Assembly: GCF_009746625.1 (NCBI RefSeq)
Contig: NZ_VWXL01000084.1
Coordinates: 105,376 to 169,375 of the forward strand
DNA length: 64,000 nucleotides
Direction: 5' to 3'
DNA from: Caproicibacter fermentans
Lineage (GTDB): Bacteria > Bacillota > Clostridia > Oscillospirales > Acutalibacteraceae
A model generated the notes under the pieces. That model saw nothing but the letters and a program-made list of their open reading frames with translations. It was not told the origin of the DNA and made no database searches. Shown here piece after piece: positions 39,800 through 50,840 of this stretch. Made by a program: the position numbers and the translations under genes. The number at the start of each line of letters is the position of its first letter. The stretch's first letter is position 1.

Positions 39800-40699
39800 A
39801 TGAAGGATGTGTTCCATTCCAACGGCTTTAAAATTCTGATTGTCACCGTGTTTGTCCTGTTCGGGGTCATGCTGGTCACGGCGGGTTCGGGCGGATCGTT
39901 CGCGGCGGACGCTTTCGGCTTTCTTTCCACGCCGATGGAACGCGTGAGCACACTGATTACAAATAACGCAACGGTGGCGGCGCAGTCCGTCACGCAGTCG
40001 AAAGATGAGCTTGAGGCGGAAAACGCTCGGCTGAAGCAGCAGGTGGACGAGCTGAACCGCAAGTTAATCAATTATTATACCTATCAGCAGGAAAACGCGC
40101 AGCTGCGCAAATTTTTGGAACTGAAAAACGACAACAAGGATTTTAAACCGGTATCCGCCGCGGTGATCGCGCGCGACCCGGCAAACCTGTTTTACCAGTT
40201 TACCATCGACCAGGGCACTCTGGCCGGAATCGCCGTATACGACCCCGTCATTACGGAAAGCGGCGTGGCGGGATGGGTCTCCTCCGTCAGCGCGAATTAC
40301 AGCAGGGTGACCACCATCCTTTCGCCGGACACAAAAATCAGCGCGACGGACAAGGTCAACCGCGAAAGCGGCGTGGCCGGCACCGACGTCAAGCTCTCGG
40401 ACCAGGGAATTGTGAAACTCGGGATGCTCTCCGCCGGCACGACCGTGAAGGCGGGGGACATTGTCGTGACAAACGGCCTCGGCGGAATTTACCCGAGGGA
40501 CCTCGCGGTCGGAACGGTGAAGAGCGTGAAGAACGACCCTTACGACGTATCCCTTTACGCGGAGGTTACCCCGTTTGTCGACGTGAAAACCGTGCGCGAC
40601 GTAATGGTCATCACGTCCTTTCAGGGGCAGGGTCAAGCTTTGGACGACAACACGAAGCCGGCCTCTTCTTCATCCGCCTCTTCCCAGGGAGGAAAATAA
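39800..40699 (+). CDS. mreC: Rod shape-determining protein MreC
   Basis: 299 residues. N-terminal membrane helix (ILIVTVFVLFGVMLVTAG), a coiled coil (SKDELEAENARLKQQVDELNRKL split by heptads, about 75-115) and the two beta-barrel domains with VIARDPANLFYQFTIDQG and SGVAGWVSSVS. A Ser-rich tail ends the protein. MreC links the peptidoglycan elongasome to MreB. GGGGG lies 13 nt before ATG 39800. mreB is not in the window. mreD starts 1 nt after. Confidence 0.93.
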   Translation: MKDVFHSNGFKILIVTVFVLFGVMLVTAGSGGSFAADAFGFLSTPMERVSTLITNNATVAAQSVTQSKDELEAENARLKQQVDELNRKLINYYTYQQENAQLRKFLELKNDNKDFKPVSAAVIARDPANLFYQFTIDQGTLAGIAVYDPVITESGVAGWVSSVSANYSRVTTILSPDTKISATDKVNRESGVAGTDVKLSDQGIVKLGMLSAGTTVKAGDIVVTNGLGGIYPRDLAVGTVKSVKNDPYDVSLYAEVTPFVDVKTVRDVMVITSFQGQGQALDDNTKPASSSSASSQGGK

Positions 40700-40700
40700 A

Positions 40701-41222
40701 ATGAGCGCGATAACCAGGCTGAAAGCGATCCGCTATTTCGCTTATGCCATTGAGCTGCTGGTCCTGTTTGTGCTGCAGGAAACCCCCGGGCTGATTCCGG
40801 CGGTCTATACGGCGAGACCGGTGCTGGTGCTTCCGGCGGTGCTCTCCATCGCGATGTTCGAAGGCGAAACCGCCGCCATGGGGTTCGGCATTGCGGGCGG
40901 CCTGCTGATCGATCTGGGGTACGGCAGCGCGCTGGGGTTTCACGCTCTGCTGCTGGCGGCGGGGTGTTACCTGATTTCGCTGGTGGCGGCCAATCTGTTC
41001 CGGACAAATTTTGTTTCCGCGCTTTTGCTTTCCGCCGCGGTCACGGCCGTGACGTTTCTGCTGCAGTGGCTGTTCTTTTTCGTACTGAGCGGATATGAAC
41101 ACGCCGTTTATGCCCTTTTGACCCATTACCTGCCGCTTTTCTGCTACACGCTGGCGGTTATGCCTCTTGCATACTATTTTAACCGCGCGCTTGCCCTGCA
41201 GATCCGTTCAAAGGAGGAATGA
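40701..41222 (+). CDS. mreD: Rod shape-determining protein MreD
   Basis: 173 residues with five or six membrane helices (YAIELLVLFVLQETPGLIPAV near the start; MGFGIAGGLLIDLGYGSALGF; FVSALLLSAAVTAVTFLLQWL). The GxxxGLLxDL pattern is typical of MreD. GGAGG spans the mreC end. The stop overlaps the next gene's start region, so mreC-mreD-PBP2 is one operon. Confidence 0.88.
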   Translation: MSAITRLKAIRYFAYAIELLVLFVLQETPGLIPAVYTARPVLVLPAVLSIAMFEGETAAMGFGIAGGLLIDLGYGSALGFHALLLAAGCYLISLVAANLFRTNFVSALLLSAAVTAVTFLLQWLFFFVLSGYEHAVYALLTHYLPLFCYTLAVMPLAYYFNRALALQIRSKEE

Positions 41223-41224
41223 CG

Positions 41225-43366
41225 GTGGAAGAAAAAAAAACCACGGGCCGGGGGCGCCGGATTTTTGCAGGACTGCTGATTTTTGCCGTCCTTCTCGCTT
41301 ACGCGCTGCGGCTGTTCAACTGGCAGATCGTCAACGGCGCGACCTTTCTGGAAAAAGCGGACAAATCCAGCTCTTATAGAGTGGATATGGACACAACCAG
41401 GGGAGAAATCCTGGATTCCGCCGGGAACGGCCTGGCGGTGAACCGTACCGGCTACGCCATAGTATTCGACAAGGCGTACCTGACGAAAGAAACGGAGAAC
41501 CCGACCATTCTGACTTTGATCCGGCTGCTGGGGTCCAAAGGGGAAAAATGGGCGGACGAGCTGCCGATCGCCGTGAATTCCAAAGGGGAATATGAGTTTA
41601 TTTCCGGCAGGGACAAGGACATCGCAACGCTGAAATCCAAGGATTTCCTGCATGTGGAATCCTACGCGACGGCGGCGCAGTGCATGCAGCATCTGATCGA
41701 CCAGTACGACTGCGGCGGGTACTCGGCGAAGGATACGCGGGATATTGTGTCCGTGCGGTACAATATGACGAAATCGGGATTTTCCGTTTCAACGCCCTAT
41801 GTCTTCGCACAGGACGTGAGCAAGGAAACGGTGCAGGTCATCAGCGAAAACTCCATGCGCCTGCCGGGTGTTCAGGCGAAGCTGACCACAAAGCGGGAAT
41901 ATCCGGACGGGACCCTGATGCCTCAGATCCTCGGAACCATCGGCTCCATTTCCGCCGAGGAGTGGAAAACGCTTCAGGACAAGGACTACGAGTACAACGA
42001 CCGCATCGGAAAAAGCGGCATCGAGCAGGCGTTTGAAAGCGCCCTGCGCGGCAAATCCGGCGAAAAGGTCGTTGAAATGACCGGGCAGGGGAACGTCGCC
42101 TCCGAAACGGTGACCAGCTCGCCGCAGCCGGGCGAAACCGTGTACCTTACCATCGACAGCCGCCTGCAGAAGGTTTTGAACGCGTCGCTGGCCCAGAATA
42201 TCAAGGCGACGCGCGAATACGGGAAAAAGCTCTGCGCAGAAAACTACAAGGGGTCGTCCAGCGGGCACGGCGAAGACTGCGTGGCCGGCGGCGCGGTGAT
42301 TCTCCGTGTCAGCGACTTCGCGGTTCTGGCTGCGTCCACGTTCCCGACCTATGACGAGAACGAATATCTGACGGACACGAATTATTACAGCCAGCTTCTA
42401 AAGGATAAAAACTTACCGCTGATCAACCGGGCGTTCAACGGCATCTTCACGCCGGGCTCCGTTGTCAAGCCCTATGTGGCGCTGACCGCGCTGCAGGAAA
42501 AGTCGATCACGACCTCTACCCGGATCCTGGGCAACAGCGTGTATACCCGCTTTTCGGATGTGGGGCTGCCGCTTGGCAGCATCGGCAACTACGGGATGAT
42601 CACCGCCAATTACGCGATCGAAAAATCCAGCAACTCATTTTTTTATGAGGTCGGTTACCGCACCGGCATCAGCGCGCTGAATCTTTACGCCCCGCGCTTC
42701 GGCCTCGGCGTGAAAACGGGGATTGAGCTGAGCGAAAGCGCCGGCGTCCTCGCCGGACCGGCCGAAAAGAGCGCCTCCGGCGGTTCGTGGTGGGACGCAG
42801 ACACCGTCGAGGCGGCGGTGGGCCAGAGCGACAACCAGTTTACCCCGCTGCAGCTCGCGACCTATGCCGCAACGATCGCCAACAACGGCACACGTTTAAA
42901 ATCTCATGTTGTGGATAAAATAACCAATTATGCGAGAAGTCAGGTCATTTCCCAGACAAAGCCGCAAACGGTGGAAAATATCGGCGTCGACCAGTCCTAC
43001 ATCGATTACGTCAAAGCGGCCATGCGCAGCGTGGCGGCGGAGGGCACCGCGTCCTCCATGTTCCGCAACTACGGCGTTCCGCTCGCGGCGAAAACCGGAA
43101 CGGCTGTTCTGACTCCCCATTCCGACAACGTCACCTTCATCGGGTTCGCGCCCTACGACAACCCGCAGATCGCGGTTGCGGTCGTTCTGGAGCACGGTGC
43201 GACGAGCAAATACAGCCTGACCGTTGCAAAAGACGCGTTCGACGCGTATTTCTACGGAAAAACCGTCGATGCAAACGGAAATCTGGTCATGCCGTCCGCT
43301 TCCGATGCGGCGCAGAAGAACAGCTCCTCCGGTTCGCCGTCGTCCCGGACCTCCTCCCAGGGATAA
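41225..43366 (+). CDS. mrdA: Class B penicillin-binding protein (PBP2/MrdA type)
   Basis: 713 residues: one N-terminal membrane helix (FAGLLIFAVLLAYALRLFNW), a dimerisation/pedestal domain (TTRGEILDSAGNGLAVN ... RIGKSGIEQAFE) and a transpeptidase domain with SxxK in FTPGSVVKPY, SxN in KSSNSFF and KTGTA. A Ser-rich tail ends the protein. It crosslinks peptidoglycan in the elongasome. GTG 41225 is spaced 7 nt from AGGAGG; the ATG at 41219 overlaps the mreD stop but is too close to that site. Confidence 0.92.
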   Translation: MEEKKTTGRGRRIFAGLLIFAVLLAYALRLFNWQIVNGATFLEKADKSSSYRVDMDTTRGEILDSAGNGLAVNRTGYAIVFDKAYLTKETENPTILTLIRLLGSKGEKWADELPIAVNSKGEYEFISGRDKDIATLKSKDFLHVESYATAAQCMQHLIDQYDCGGYSAKDTRDIVSVRYNMTKSGFSVSTPYVFAQDVSKETVQVISENSMRLPGVQAKLTTKREYPDGTLMPQILGTIGSISAEEWKTLQDKDYEYNDRIGKSGIEQAFESALRGKSGEKVVEMTGQGNVASETVTSSPQPGETVYLTIDSRLQKVLNASLAQNIKATREYGKKLCAENYKGSSSGHGEDCVAGGAVILRVSDFAVLAASTFPTYDENEYLTDTNYYSQLLKDKNLPLINRAFNGIFTPGSVVKPYVALTALQEKSITTSTRILGNSVYTRFSDVGLPLGSIGNYGMITANYAIEKSSNSFFYEVGYRTGISALNLYAPRFGLGVKTGIELSESAGVLAGPAEKSASGGSWWDADTVEAAVGQSDNQFTPLQLATYAATIANNGTRLKSHVVDKITNYARSQVISQTKPQTVENIGVDQSYIDYVKAAMRSVAAEGTASSMFRNYGVPLAAKTGTAVLTPHSDNVTFIGFAPYDNPQIAVAVVLEHGATSKYSLTVAKDAFDAYFYGKTVDANGNLVMPSASDAAQKNSSSGSPSSRTSSQG

Positions 43367-43463
43367 AGAGAGGCGCGGGTGAAAATATTGTAAAAACAGA
43401 CAGGCAAAATGCTTTACTCCTATAATTTGTTGTGGTAATATGATAACAATAGAGGTACCGGCT

Positions 43464-44210
43464 ATGGATTCAGTAACAGTAATTACATCGGGAAAAGGCG
43501 GGGTCGGCAAATCGACGGTTACCGCGTCTCTGGGCGCCGCGCTCGCGGCGCGCGGCAGGCGCGTGCTGCTGATCGACTGCGACGCGGGGCTGGGGAGCCT
43601 TGACCATATGCTCGGCGTGCTGGACCACCGCGTGTTCGACATCGCGGACGTGGTCTCCGGCGCGGTGGAGCCGTCAAAGGCGGTTTACCCGAGCGCGATT
43701 GATCCGAATCTCTTTCTGCTTTCCGCCCCGGGGACGGAAGAGGACGTTGTCAGCCCGGAAGTGATGCGGCAGCTGGTCGGCGTTCTGTCACGGTATTACG
43801 ACCATGTTCTCATCGACAGCCCGGCGGGAATCGGGCAGGGCTTTTTAAGCGCGGCGGCAGCGGCCAAAAGGGCGCTTGTCGTGGCCACGCCGGACCCGGT
43901 CTGCCTGCGGGCCGCGGCCCGCACCCGGCAAAGCCTGGAGGAGGCCGGGGTGCGGCAGCACAGGCTGGTGGTCAACCGCTTTTCCGGCGCGCGGTTCCGC
44001 GCGCAGAAGTGCTACCCCGACCTCGATTCCGTCATCGACGCGGCCGGCGTCAGGCTGATCGCGGTGATTCCCGAGGACCCGGCTTTGGCGGCGGCGACGT
44101 TTCAGTCCGGCCCCGCGCCGGAAACCTCGCCGGGGATGCTGGCGGTCGGCCGGCTTGCGGCGAGGCTGGAGGGCGAACAGGTGCCGCTTCCCGCGGTCAA
44201 TCGATTCTGA
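43464..44210 (+). CDS. minD: Septum site-determining protein MinD-like
   Basis: 248 residues of the MinD/ParA family: TSGKGGVGKSTVTASLGAAL, LIDCDAGLGSLDHMLG, YDHVLIDSPAGIGQGF, ATPDPVCLRAAARTR. The D-GLRNLD-type block of MinD is changed to DAGLGSLD. The C terminus (MLAVGRLAARLEGEQVPLPAVNRF cut for length) lacks an obvious amphipathic membrane-targeting helix of the KKGFLxRLF type. minC, usually just upstream, is missing. ATG 43464 has GAGG 9 nt upstream; ATG 43440 is in frame. Promoter-like TATAAT at 43421-43426. Confidence 0.82.
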   Translation: MDSVTVITSGKGGVGKSTVTASLGAALAARGRRVLLIDCDAGLGSLDHMLGVLDHRVFDIADVVSGAVEPSKAVYPSAIDPNLFLLSAPGTEEDVVSPEVMRQLVGVLSRYYDHVLIDSPAGIGQGFLSAAAAAKRALVVATPDPVCLRAAARTRQSLEEAGVRQHRLVVNRFSGARFRAQKCYPDLDSVIDAAGVRLIAVIPEDPALAAATFQSGPAPETSPGMLAVGRLAARLEGEQVPLPAVNRF

Positions 44211-44243
44211 CTCTATTTGTTGATTTTTGGAGGATCAAATTGT

Positions 44244-44648
44244 ATGAATATTGCTTTAATTGCCCACGACGCGAAAAAGGAGCTGATGGTTCAGTTCTGC
44301 ATTGCGTACTGCGGCGTGCTGAGCCGTCATTCGCTCTGCGCCACGGGTACCACGGGAAAACTGGTATCGGAGGCTACCGGCCTTGAAATCCAACGCTTTC
44401 TGGGCGGGTCACAGGGCGGCGACCAGCAGATTGCCGCAAGAATCGCCTGCAACGAGGTGGACCTTCTTCTGTTTTTCCGCGATCCGCTGAACCCGAAGCC
44501 CCACGAGCCGAACGACATGAATCTGCTGCGTCTGTGCGATATGCACAACATCCCGGTCGCAACCAACATCGCGACGGCGGAGGTGCTCATTCACGGGCTG
44601 GAGCGCGGCGATCTGGACTGGCGCAACATTTTGAACCCAAAGGACTGA
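44244..44648 (+). CDS. mgsA: Methylglyoxal synthase
   Basis: 134 residues: [17 protein letters not shown] at the N terminus, ATGTTGKLV phosphate site, [17 protein letters not shown] and the catalytic Asp region [18 protein letters not shown]. It converts dihydroxyacetone phosphate to methylglyoxal, a glycolytic bypass. TTTGGAGGA precedes the ATG. It follows minD by 33 bp, a frequent arrangement in Clostridia. Confidence 0.95.
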   Translation: MNIALIAHDAKKELMVQFCIAYCGVLSRHSLCATGTTGKLVSEATGLEIQRFLGGSQGGDQQIAARIACNEVDLLLFFRDPLNPKPHEPNDMNLLRLCDMHNIPVATNIATAEVLIHGLERGDLDWRNILNPKD

Positions 44649-44649
44649 T

Positions 44650-44872
44650 CCTGCGGCTGAGAACGGAAAGAGTACCCGAAGCCCCCGCACAGGGAGGACC
44701 CGCCGCGACTGAGAGCGGGTCCGCGACAGCGAGCTTCGGCGAAGACATCCGGGAGCCGTTTTCCGCCCCGGGGAGGGGTAGCCGAAAGGGGGGCCGCCTG
44801 CGGCCCCTGAAAAAGGGTGGCACCACGAGAGGAAACTCCCTCGTCCCTTTCCATTGGGACGGGGATTTTTTG
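44650..44872 (+). promoter_or_regulatory. T-box leader, probably histidine-specific
   Basis: The T-box sequence GGGTGGCACCACG is at 44815-44827, followed by the terminator stem CTCCCTCGTCCC / GGGACGGGGA (44836-44865) and a T run. Upstream, AGAGTA (44669-44674) fits the Stem I base. In the 3' side of Stem I, GAAGACATCC offers CAT (44746-44748) as specifier codon for histidine, matching the downstream hisS. Uncharged tRNA-His would favour the antiterminator and read-through. Confidence 0.85.
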
Positions 44873-44986
44873 TTATTTACACATATTTTGAAGCGCACTC
44901 CGGGCGGCGGGCAAAACCGGTTTTCAGACGGTACGGGCCGCGGTTTTCGCGGAAGCGCAAGGTAAAAATAGAAAAAGGAGTCGTCT

Positions 44987-46285
44987 ATGGAACTGATCAA
45001 AGCACAGAGAGGAACACAGGACATTCTTCCCGGAAACAGCGAACGCTGGCAGGCGGTCGAGGAGGTCATGCGGGACGAGGCCGCGGTGAACGGCATTTCG
45101 GAGATCCGCACCCCGGTATTTGAGGATACGCGGCTGTTTCAGCGTTCCGTCGGGGAAACCACCGATGTGGTTCAGAAGGAGATGTATACGTTCGAGGACA
45201 AGGGGGGGCGGTCCGTCACCCTGAAGCCGGAGGGAACCGCCGGGGCCGTGCGGTCTTATCTGGAACACGGCCTTTACAACAGCCCGGCCCCGCAGAAGTT
45301 TTATTACCTTACGCCCTGCTACCGCTATGAAAAAGCCCAGGCGGGCCGCCTGCGCGAGTTTCACCAGTTCGGCGTCGAACTGTTCGGCACTTCGCTGCCG
45401 CTGGCGGACGCCGGGCTGATTGCGTTTGCAAACGGCCTGTTTGACCGCCTCTGCGTGAAAAACCTGAAGCTGAAGATCAATTCCATCGGCTGCCCGACTT
45501 GCCGCGCGGAATACACGAAAGCGCTGAAAACGTATTTCACCGAACGGAAGGACCGGCTTTGCGAAACCTGCCGCTCCCGCCTTGACCGGAACCCGATGCG
45601 GATTCTGGACTGCAAGGAGCCCGGCTGCGCCGAAGCGGCAAAGGGCGCGCCGCGCATTCTCGACTATCTGTGCGGCGACTGCAAGGCTCACTTTGAGGGC
45701 GTCAAGTCGGCACTCGACTCCATTCAGATCGAATACGAAGTCGACCCGTCCATTGTCCGCGGACTGGATTATTACACCCGCACGGTGTTCGAGTTTGTTT
45801 CCGCCGACCTCGGCGCGCAGAGCACGGTCTGCGGCGGCGGCCGCTACGACGGCCTTGTGGAGGAAATGGGCGGCAAACCGACTCCGGCGCTCGGGTTTGC
45901 CCTCGGCATCGAACGCCTGCTGATGATCATGGAGGCGCAGCAGATTGAATTCCCGGAACCGCACCCCTGCGAGCTGTATATCGCCTCCGTCGGCGAGGCG
46001 GCGCGGAAGCGGGCGTTCCAAATGGCCTGCGGCCTGCGCGAATGCTCCGTCGCCGCGGCCTGCGACGAGGTCGGCCGCAGCCTGAACGCCCAGATGAAAT
46101 ACGCGGACAAGCTCGGCGCGCAGTTTACTCTGGTGCTTGGCGACGACGAGCTGGAAAAGGGCCTTGGCGTTGTCAAGAACATGAAGACGGGCGAAAAAAC
46201 AAAGGTCAACCTGAACAACGATATCGAAGGGCAGTTTGCCGCCATCAGCACGCGGGCGGAAGACGAAGAGGACCTCTCTTTTTAA
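44987..46285 (+). CDS. hisS: Histidyl-tRNA synthetase
   Basis: 432 residues, class II: motif 1 region RGTQDILPG and IRTPVFEDTRLF, motif 2 FYYLTPCYRYEKAQAGRLREFHQFG, the histidine loops RGLDYYTRTVFE and GGGRYDGLVEEMGG, and the C-terminal anticodon domain. A four-Cys segment (CPTC ... CETC) sits in the insertion domain. AAAAAGGAG sets the start. Controlled by the T-box upstream. Confidence 0.97.
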   Translation: MELIKAQRGTQDILPGNSERWQAVEEVMRDEAAVNGISEIRTPVFEDTRLFQRSVGETTDVVQKEMYTFEDKGGRSVTLKPEGTAGAVRSYLEHGLYNSPAPQKFYYLTPCYRYEKAQAGRLREFHQFGVELFGTSLPLADAGLIAFANGLFDRLCVKNLKLKINSIGCPTCRAEYTKALKTYFTERKDRLCETCRSRLDRNPMRILDCKEPGCAEAAKGAPRILDYLCGDCKAHFEGVKSALDSIQIEYEVDPSIVRGLDYYTRTVFEFVSADLGAQSTVCGGGRYDGLVEEMGGKPTPALGFALGIERLLMIMEAQQIEFPEPHPCELYIASVGEAARKRAFQMACGLRECSVAAACDEVGRSLNAQMKYADKLGAQFTLVLGDDELEKGLGVVKNMKTGEKTKVNLNNDIEGQFAAISTRAEDEEDLSF

Positions 46286-46304
46286 CGGAATCGGAGATGA
46301 TTGC

Positions 46305-47219
46305 ATGAAGGAATCAATTCTGGACGGGTTCCGCCTGACCGCGGCGGAGCGGGGTCTTACGGTTTACGGGATCCGCGTGGAGCGGAAAAACGGGGAGTCC
46401 GTCACGCACTTCTGGCGGTCGAGCGATCCGGTGAATCTGTATTCGGCCGCCAAGACCTTTACCTCGCTTGCCGTCGGTATGTGCGCGGAGGACGGAAGAT
46501 TCGCGCTGACCGACCGGGTGCTGGACTTTTTCCCGGAATACCGGGAAATCGCCGCGCCCGGCAGCGAGGACATCACGCTGCGGGACCTGCTGCACATGGC
46601 CTCCGGCAAACCGCATTTCTGGTTCGGCGAGCTGGATGCACAGAAGCCGGAGCGCGACTGGGCGGAGCTTTTCTTCCGCGTGCCGGTGGAAAAAAAGCCG
46701 GGAACGGCGTTCTTTTACTCCAACGCGTGCTGCTATATGCTGGGGCGCGCGGTGGAAAAAGTGACCGGAAATAACGTGCGGGACTTTCTGGTACCGCGCC
46801 TGTTTACCCCGCTGGGGATCGAAAATCCGCAGTGGCACACCGACCCGCGGGGGCATACGCTCTGCGCCACCCAGCTTTTCCTGACCCTGGACGAATTCAG
46901 CCGCCTTGGGCGGCTCCTGCTTCACAACGGAATCCGGGAGGACAAGCGGCTGATTTCGGAAGAATACCTGAAAAAGATGTCCTGGGACACGATCAAAAGC
47001 GGATGGGACGGGTGTTCGGAACCGGAGTGCCTCGCCGGGTACGGGTACCAGGTCTGGCTCTGCACGGCGCCGGGTTCTTTCCGGGCGGACGGCAAGTATG
47101 GCCAGTTCAGCATTCTTCTGCCGGAGCGGGAAGCCGTGGTGACCATAACGGCGCACGAGGAAAAGCGCCCTTACTCGCTAATCAGGGCAGTTCTCCGGGA
47201 AATTGCGCCAAGACTGTAA
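46305..47219 (+). CDS. Serine hydrolase, beta-lactamase class C/PBP4* fold
   Basis: 304 residues, no signal peptide, so probably cytoplasmic. SxxK motif in YSAAKTFTSLA (about residue 50), YxN in FFYSNACCYMLGR, and LRDLLHMASGKPHF. The third (KTG-like) motif is unclear. It may be an esterase or peptidase rather than a lactamase. It lies between hisS and aspS, 19 bp after the first and 48 before the second, on the same strand and under the same T-box if no internal promoter exists. GGAGATG precedes the ATG. Confidence 0.82.
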   Translation: MKESILDGFRLTAAERGLTVYGIRVERKNGESVTHFWRSSDPVNLYSAAKTFTSLAVGMCAEDGRFALTDRVLDFFPEYREIAAPGSEDITLRDLLHMASGKPHFWFGELDAQKPERDWAELFFRVPVEKKPGTAFFYSNACCYMLGRAVEKVTGNNVRDFLVPRLFTPLGIENPQWHTDPRGHTLCATQLFLTLDEFSRLGRLLLHNGIREDKRLISEEYLKKMSWDTIKSGWDGCSEPECLAGYGYQVWLCTAPGSFRADGKYGQFSILLPEREAVVTITAHEEKRPYSLIRAVLREIAPRL

Positions 47220-47267
47220 CAGGAGTATTTTTAAATCAATAGATTAAACGGAATGGGGAAATCAAAA

Positions 47268-49052
<1,785 letters not shown>

Positions 49053-49125
49053 AAGAAAGACAGGCGGGCGGTTGGTGCCCGGCCCCTGTCCGGAGGAACC
49101 GCGGGGAAATCGGTTGGAGGATGAA

Positions 49126-49467
49126 ATGAAAAAGAAACGGGTCAAATTATTAGCACGGATTCTTTTGATTGCGGTGATACCTTTTCTGGCGCTGCTGGTA
49201 AAAAACCGTTACGACTTCGGCGAATGGGACCCGCGGAGTCTGCCGAACCGGATCGGATGCTATGACCGGACCTATTACGTCGGCCCGTCCTCTCCGAGTC
49301 TGATGAACGGCGGTCAAAAGCCCGCCTGCGCGGTCAGCAATTCCGACAACCGGACGGGCAGGGAGCTGTTCACCTCGGAGCCGAAAGGCGATTTGGTGCC
49401 GGTCGTAATTTATTTAAAATTGTCCGACGGCAGATACCAGCAGTATATTTTGTCCGGCGGTCAGTAA
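49126..49467 (+). CDS. Small membrane-anchored hypothetical protein
   Basis: 113 residues: basic N terminus (MKKKRVK), one helix (LLARILLIAVIPFLALLV) then an extracytoplasmic domain of about 85 residues (CYDRTYYVGPSSPS, VPVVIYLKLSDGRYQQYIL). It looks like a small beta-rich domain; family not recognised. TTGGAGGATGAA gives a clear start. It follows aspS by 73 bp. Confidence 0.65.
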   Translation: MKKKRVKLLARILLIAVIPFLALLVKNRYDFGEWDPRSLPNRIGCYDRTYYVGPSSPSLMNGGQKPACAVSNSDNRTGRELFTSEPKGDLVPVVIYLKLSDGRYQQYILSGGQ

Positions 49468-49797
49468 AGACCGCTTCACACGGACACACAGGATCAAGTC
49501 GTGTCACGATTTTTAAGCTAGTCGGGGCTTTGCAACAACTTTCCGGACAAATTTAGCCAATCCGGGGAAGGGAATCCCCGTGTGATGAAGATCATAATGT
49601 AAAACAGTGTTTTTCAGACGCGGACGCCGCAGGCGCGCGTGCAGGCTCAGCCCGGCCGAAACCGGAATATTATTTCGCACGGGATATTCAACGGGAGTTT
49701 TTGACAACTCTCCCGCCAAACCGGGCTGTCAATTCCGCTCCGCGCGAAACGGCGGGGCGTGCGTGCAGGCTCAGCCTGCCGGGAAAGGAGGCGCATG
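49468..49797. other. Intergenic region before queH
   Basis: Holds a weak terminator-like hairpin (ACACGGAC / GTCGTGT then TTTTT, 49478-49515), a CGGGAGT / ACTCTCCCG hairpin near 49690-49720 and two direct copies of GCGTGCAGGCTCAGCC (49637-49652 and 49761-49776). No gene seen. Confidence 0.5.
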
Positions 49798-50445
49798 ATG
49801 AACAAAATCAATTACAGAAAACAGATGCTGGATGTAATTGCGGGGCTTGAGGGCAGGGTGCCGACGCTGCTGCTGCACGACTGCTGCGCCCCCTGCCTGA
49901 GCAGTGTGCTGGAACAGCTTGCTCCGCTGTTCCGGGTCACGGTGTTTTTCTACAACCCGAATATCCTGCCGGAGGACGAGTACCGGAAGCGCGTCGCGGA
50001 GGTCAAGCGCCTGCTTGACGAGCTGCCGCAGAAATATCCCGCGCAGTTTATCGAGGGGCGGTACAATGTCCGCCAGTTTTTGGAAATGGCGCGCGGAATG
50101 GAACAGGAGCCGGAGGGCGGGGAACGCTGCATGGGCTGCTACCGCCTGCGGCTCGCGGAAACCGCAAAATACGCCCGGGCGGGCGGCTATGACTTCTTTA
50201 CGACGACGCTGACGGTCAGCCCGTATAAAAACGCCCGCAGGCTCAATGAGATCGGATTGGAGCTCGCTCAGAAGTATGAGGTGCCGTTTCTGCCGTCCGA
50301 TTTTAAGAAAAACGGCGGGTATCAGCGGTCGATCGAGCTTTCCCGCACCTACGGGCTGTACCGGCAGGATTTCTGCGGATGTCCGTTTTCCAAGGAAGCC
50401 GCACGCCTCAAACGTGCGGAGCGCGGGGGAGGGTATGAGACGTGA
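49798..50445 (+). CDS. queH: Epoxyqueuosine reductase QueH
   Basis: 215 residues with the DUF208/QueH Cys pattern: LLLHDCCAPCLSS (about 25-30), GGERCMGCYRLRL and RQDFCGCPFS. These bind an iron-sulfur centre. QueH reduces epoxyqueuosine to queuosine in tRNA, replacing QueG. AAAGGAGG is best spaced for ATG 49798 (ATG 49795 is adjacent). Its stop overlaps the GTG start of the HxlR gene. Confidence 0.92.
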   Translation: MNKINYRKQMLDVIAGLEGRVPTLLLHDCCAPCLSSVLEQLAPLFRVTVFFYNPNILPEDEYRKRVAEVKRLLDELPQKYPAQFIEGRYNVRQFLEMARGMEQEPEGGERCMGCYRLRLAETAKYARAGGYDFFTTTLTVSPYKNARRLNEIGLELAQKYEVPFLPSDFKKNGGYQRSIELSRTYGLYRQDFCGCPFSKEAARLKRAERGGGYET

Positions 50446-50837
50446 AGAAGAAAAAGAAACGGGAAAAAAGAAGCCGGCAGGAGGAACCGGTCCGCATTCA
50501 GCCGGAAATTCCCCCGGCGCCTCAGCCGGAGGACGACGCCCCGCTGAGAGACGCCGTTTCGCTGGTCGGCGGCAAATGGAAGCTGCGCATCCTCTGGGCG
50601 CTGCGCTCCGGCGAACCGGCCCGCTACGGGGAGATCCGGCAGCGGATTCCCGGCATCACGGATATGATGCTGAGCCAGAGCCTGCGGGAGCTGACGGCGG
50701 ACGGCCTGATTGAACGGCGGCAGTATCAGGAGATTCCGCCCCGCGTGGAGTATGCCGCGGCCGGCTGCGCCGCGGGGCTTTACCCGGCGCTGGAGCTGTT
50801 CTGCGACTGGGTGAAGAAACAAAAGAAAGGCGGTTAG
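50442..50837 (+). CDS. HxlR family transcriptional regulator
   Basis: 131 residues, GTG start overlapping the queH stop. After a Lys/Arg- and Pro-rich N-terminal extension of about 35 residues comes the HxlR winged helix: SLVGGKWKLRILWALRSGEPARYGEI, GITDMMLSQSLRELTADGLIERRQY, PPRVEYAAA. The usual N-terminal Cys of redox-sensing members is not obvious. It may control the aldo/keto reductase that begins 3 nt later. Confidence 0.88.
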   Translation: MKKKKKREKRSRQEEPVRIQPEIPPAPQPEDDAPLRDAVSLVGGKWKLRILWALRSGEPARYGEIRQRIPGITDMMLSQSLRELTADGLIERRQYQEIPPRVEYAAAGCAAGLYPALELFCDWVKKQKKGG

Positions 50838-50840
50838 CGG

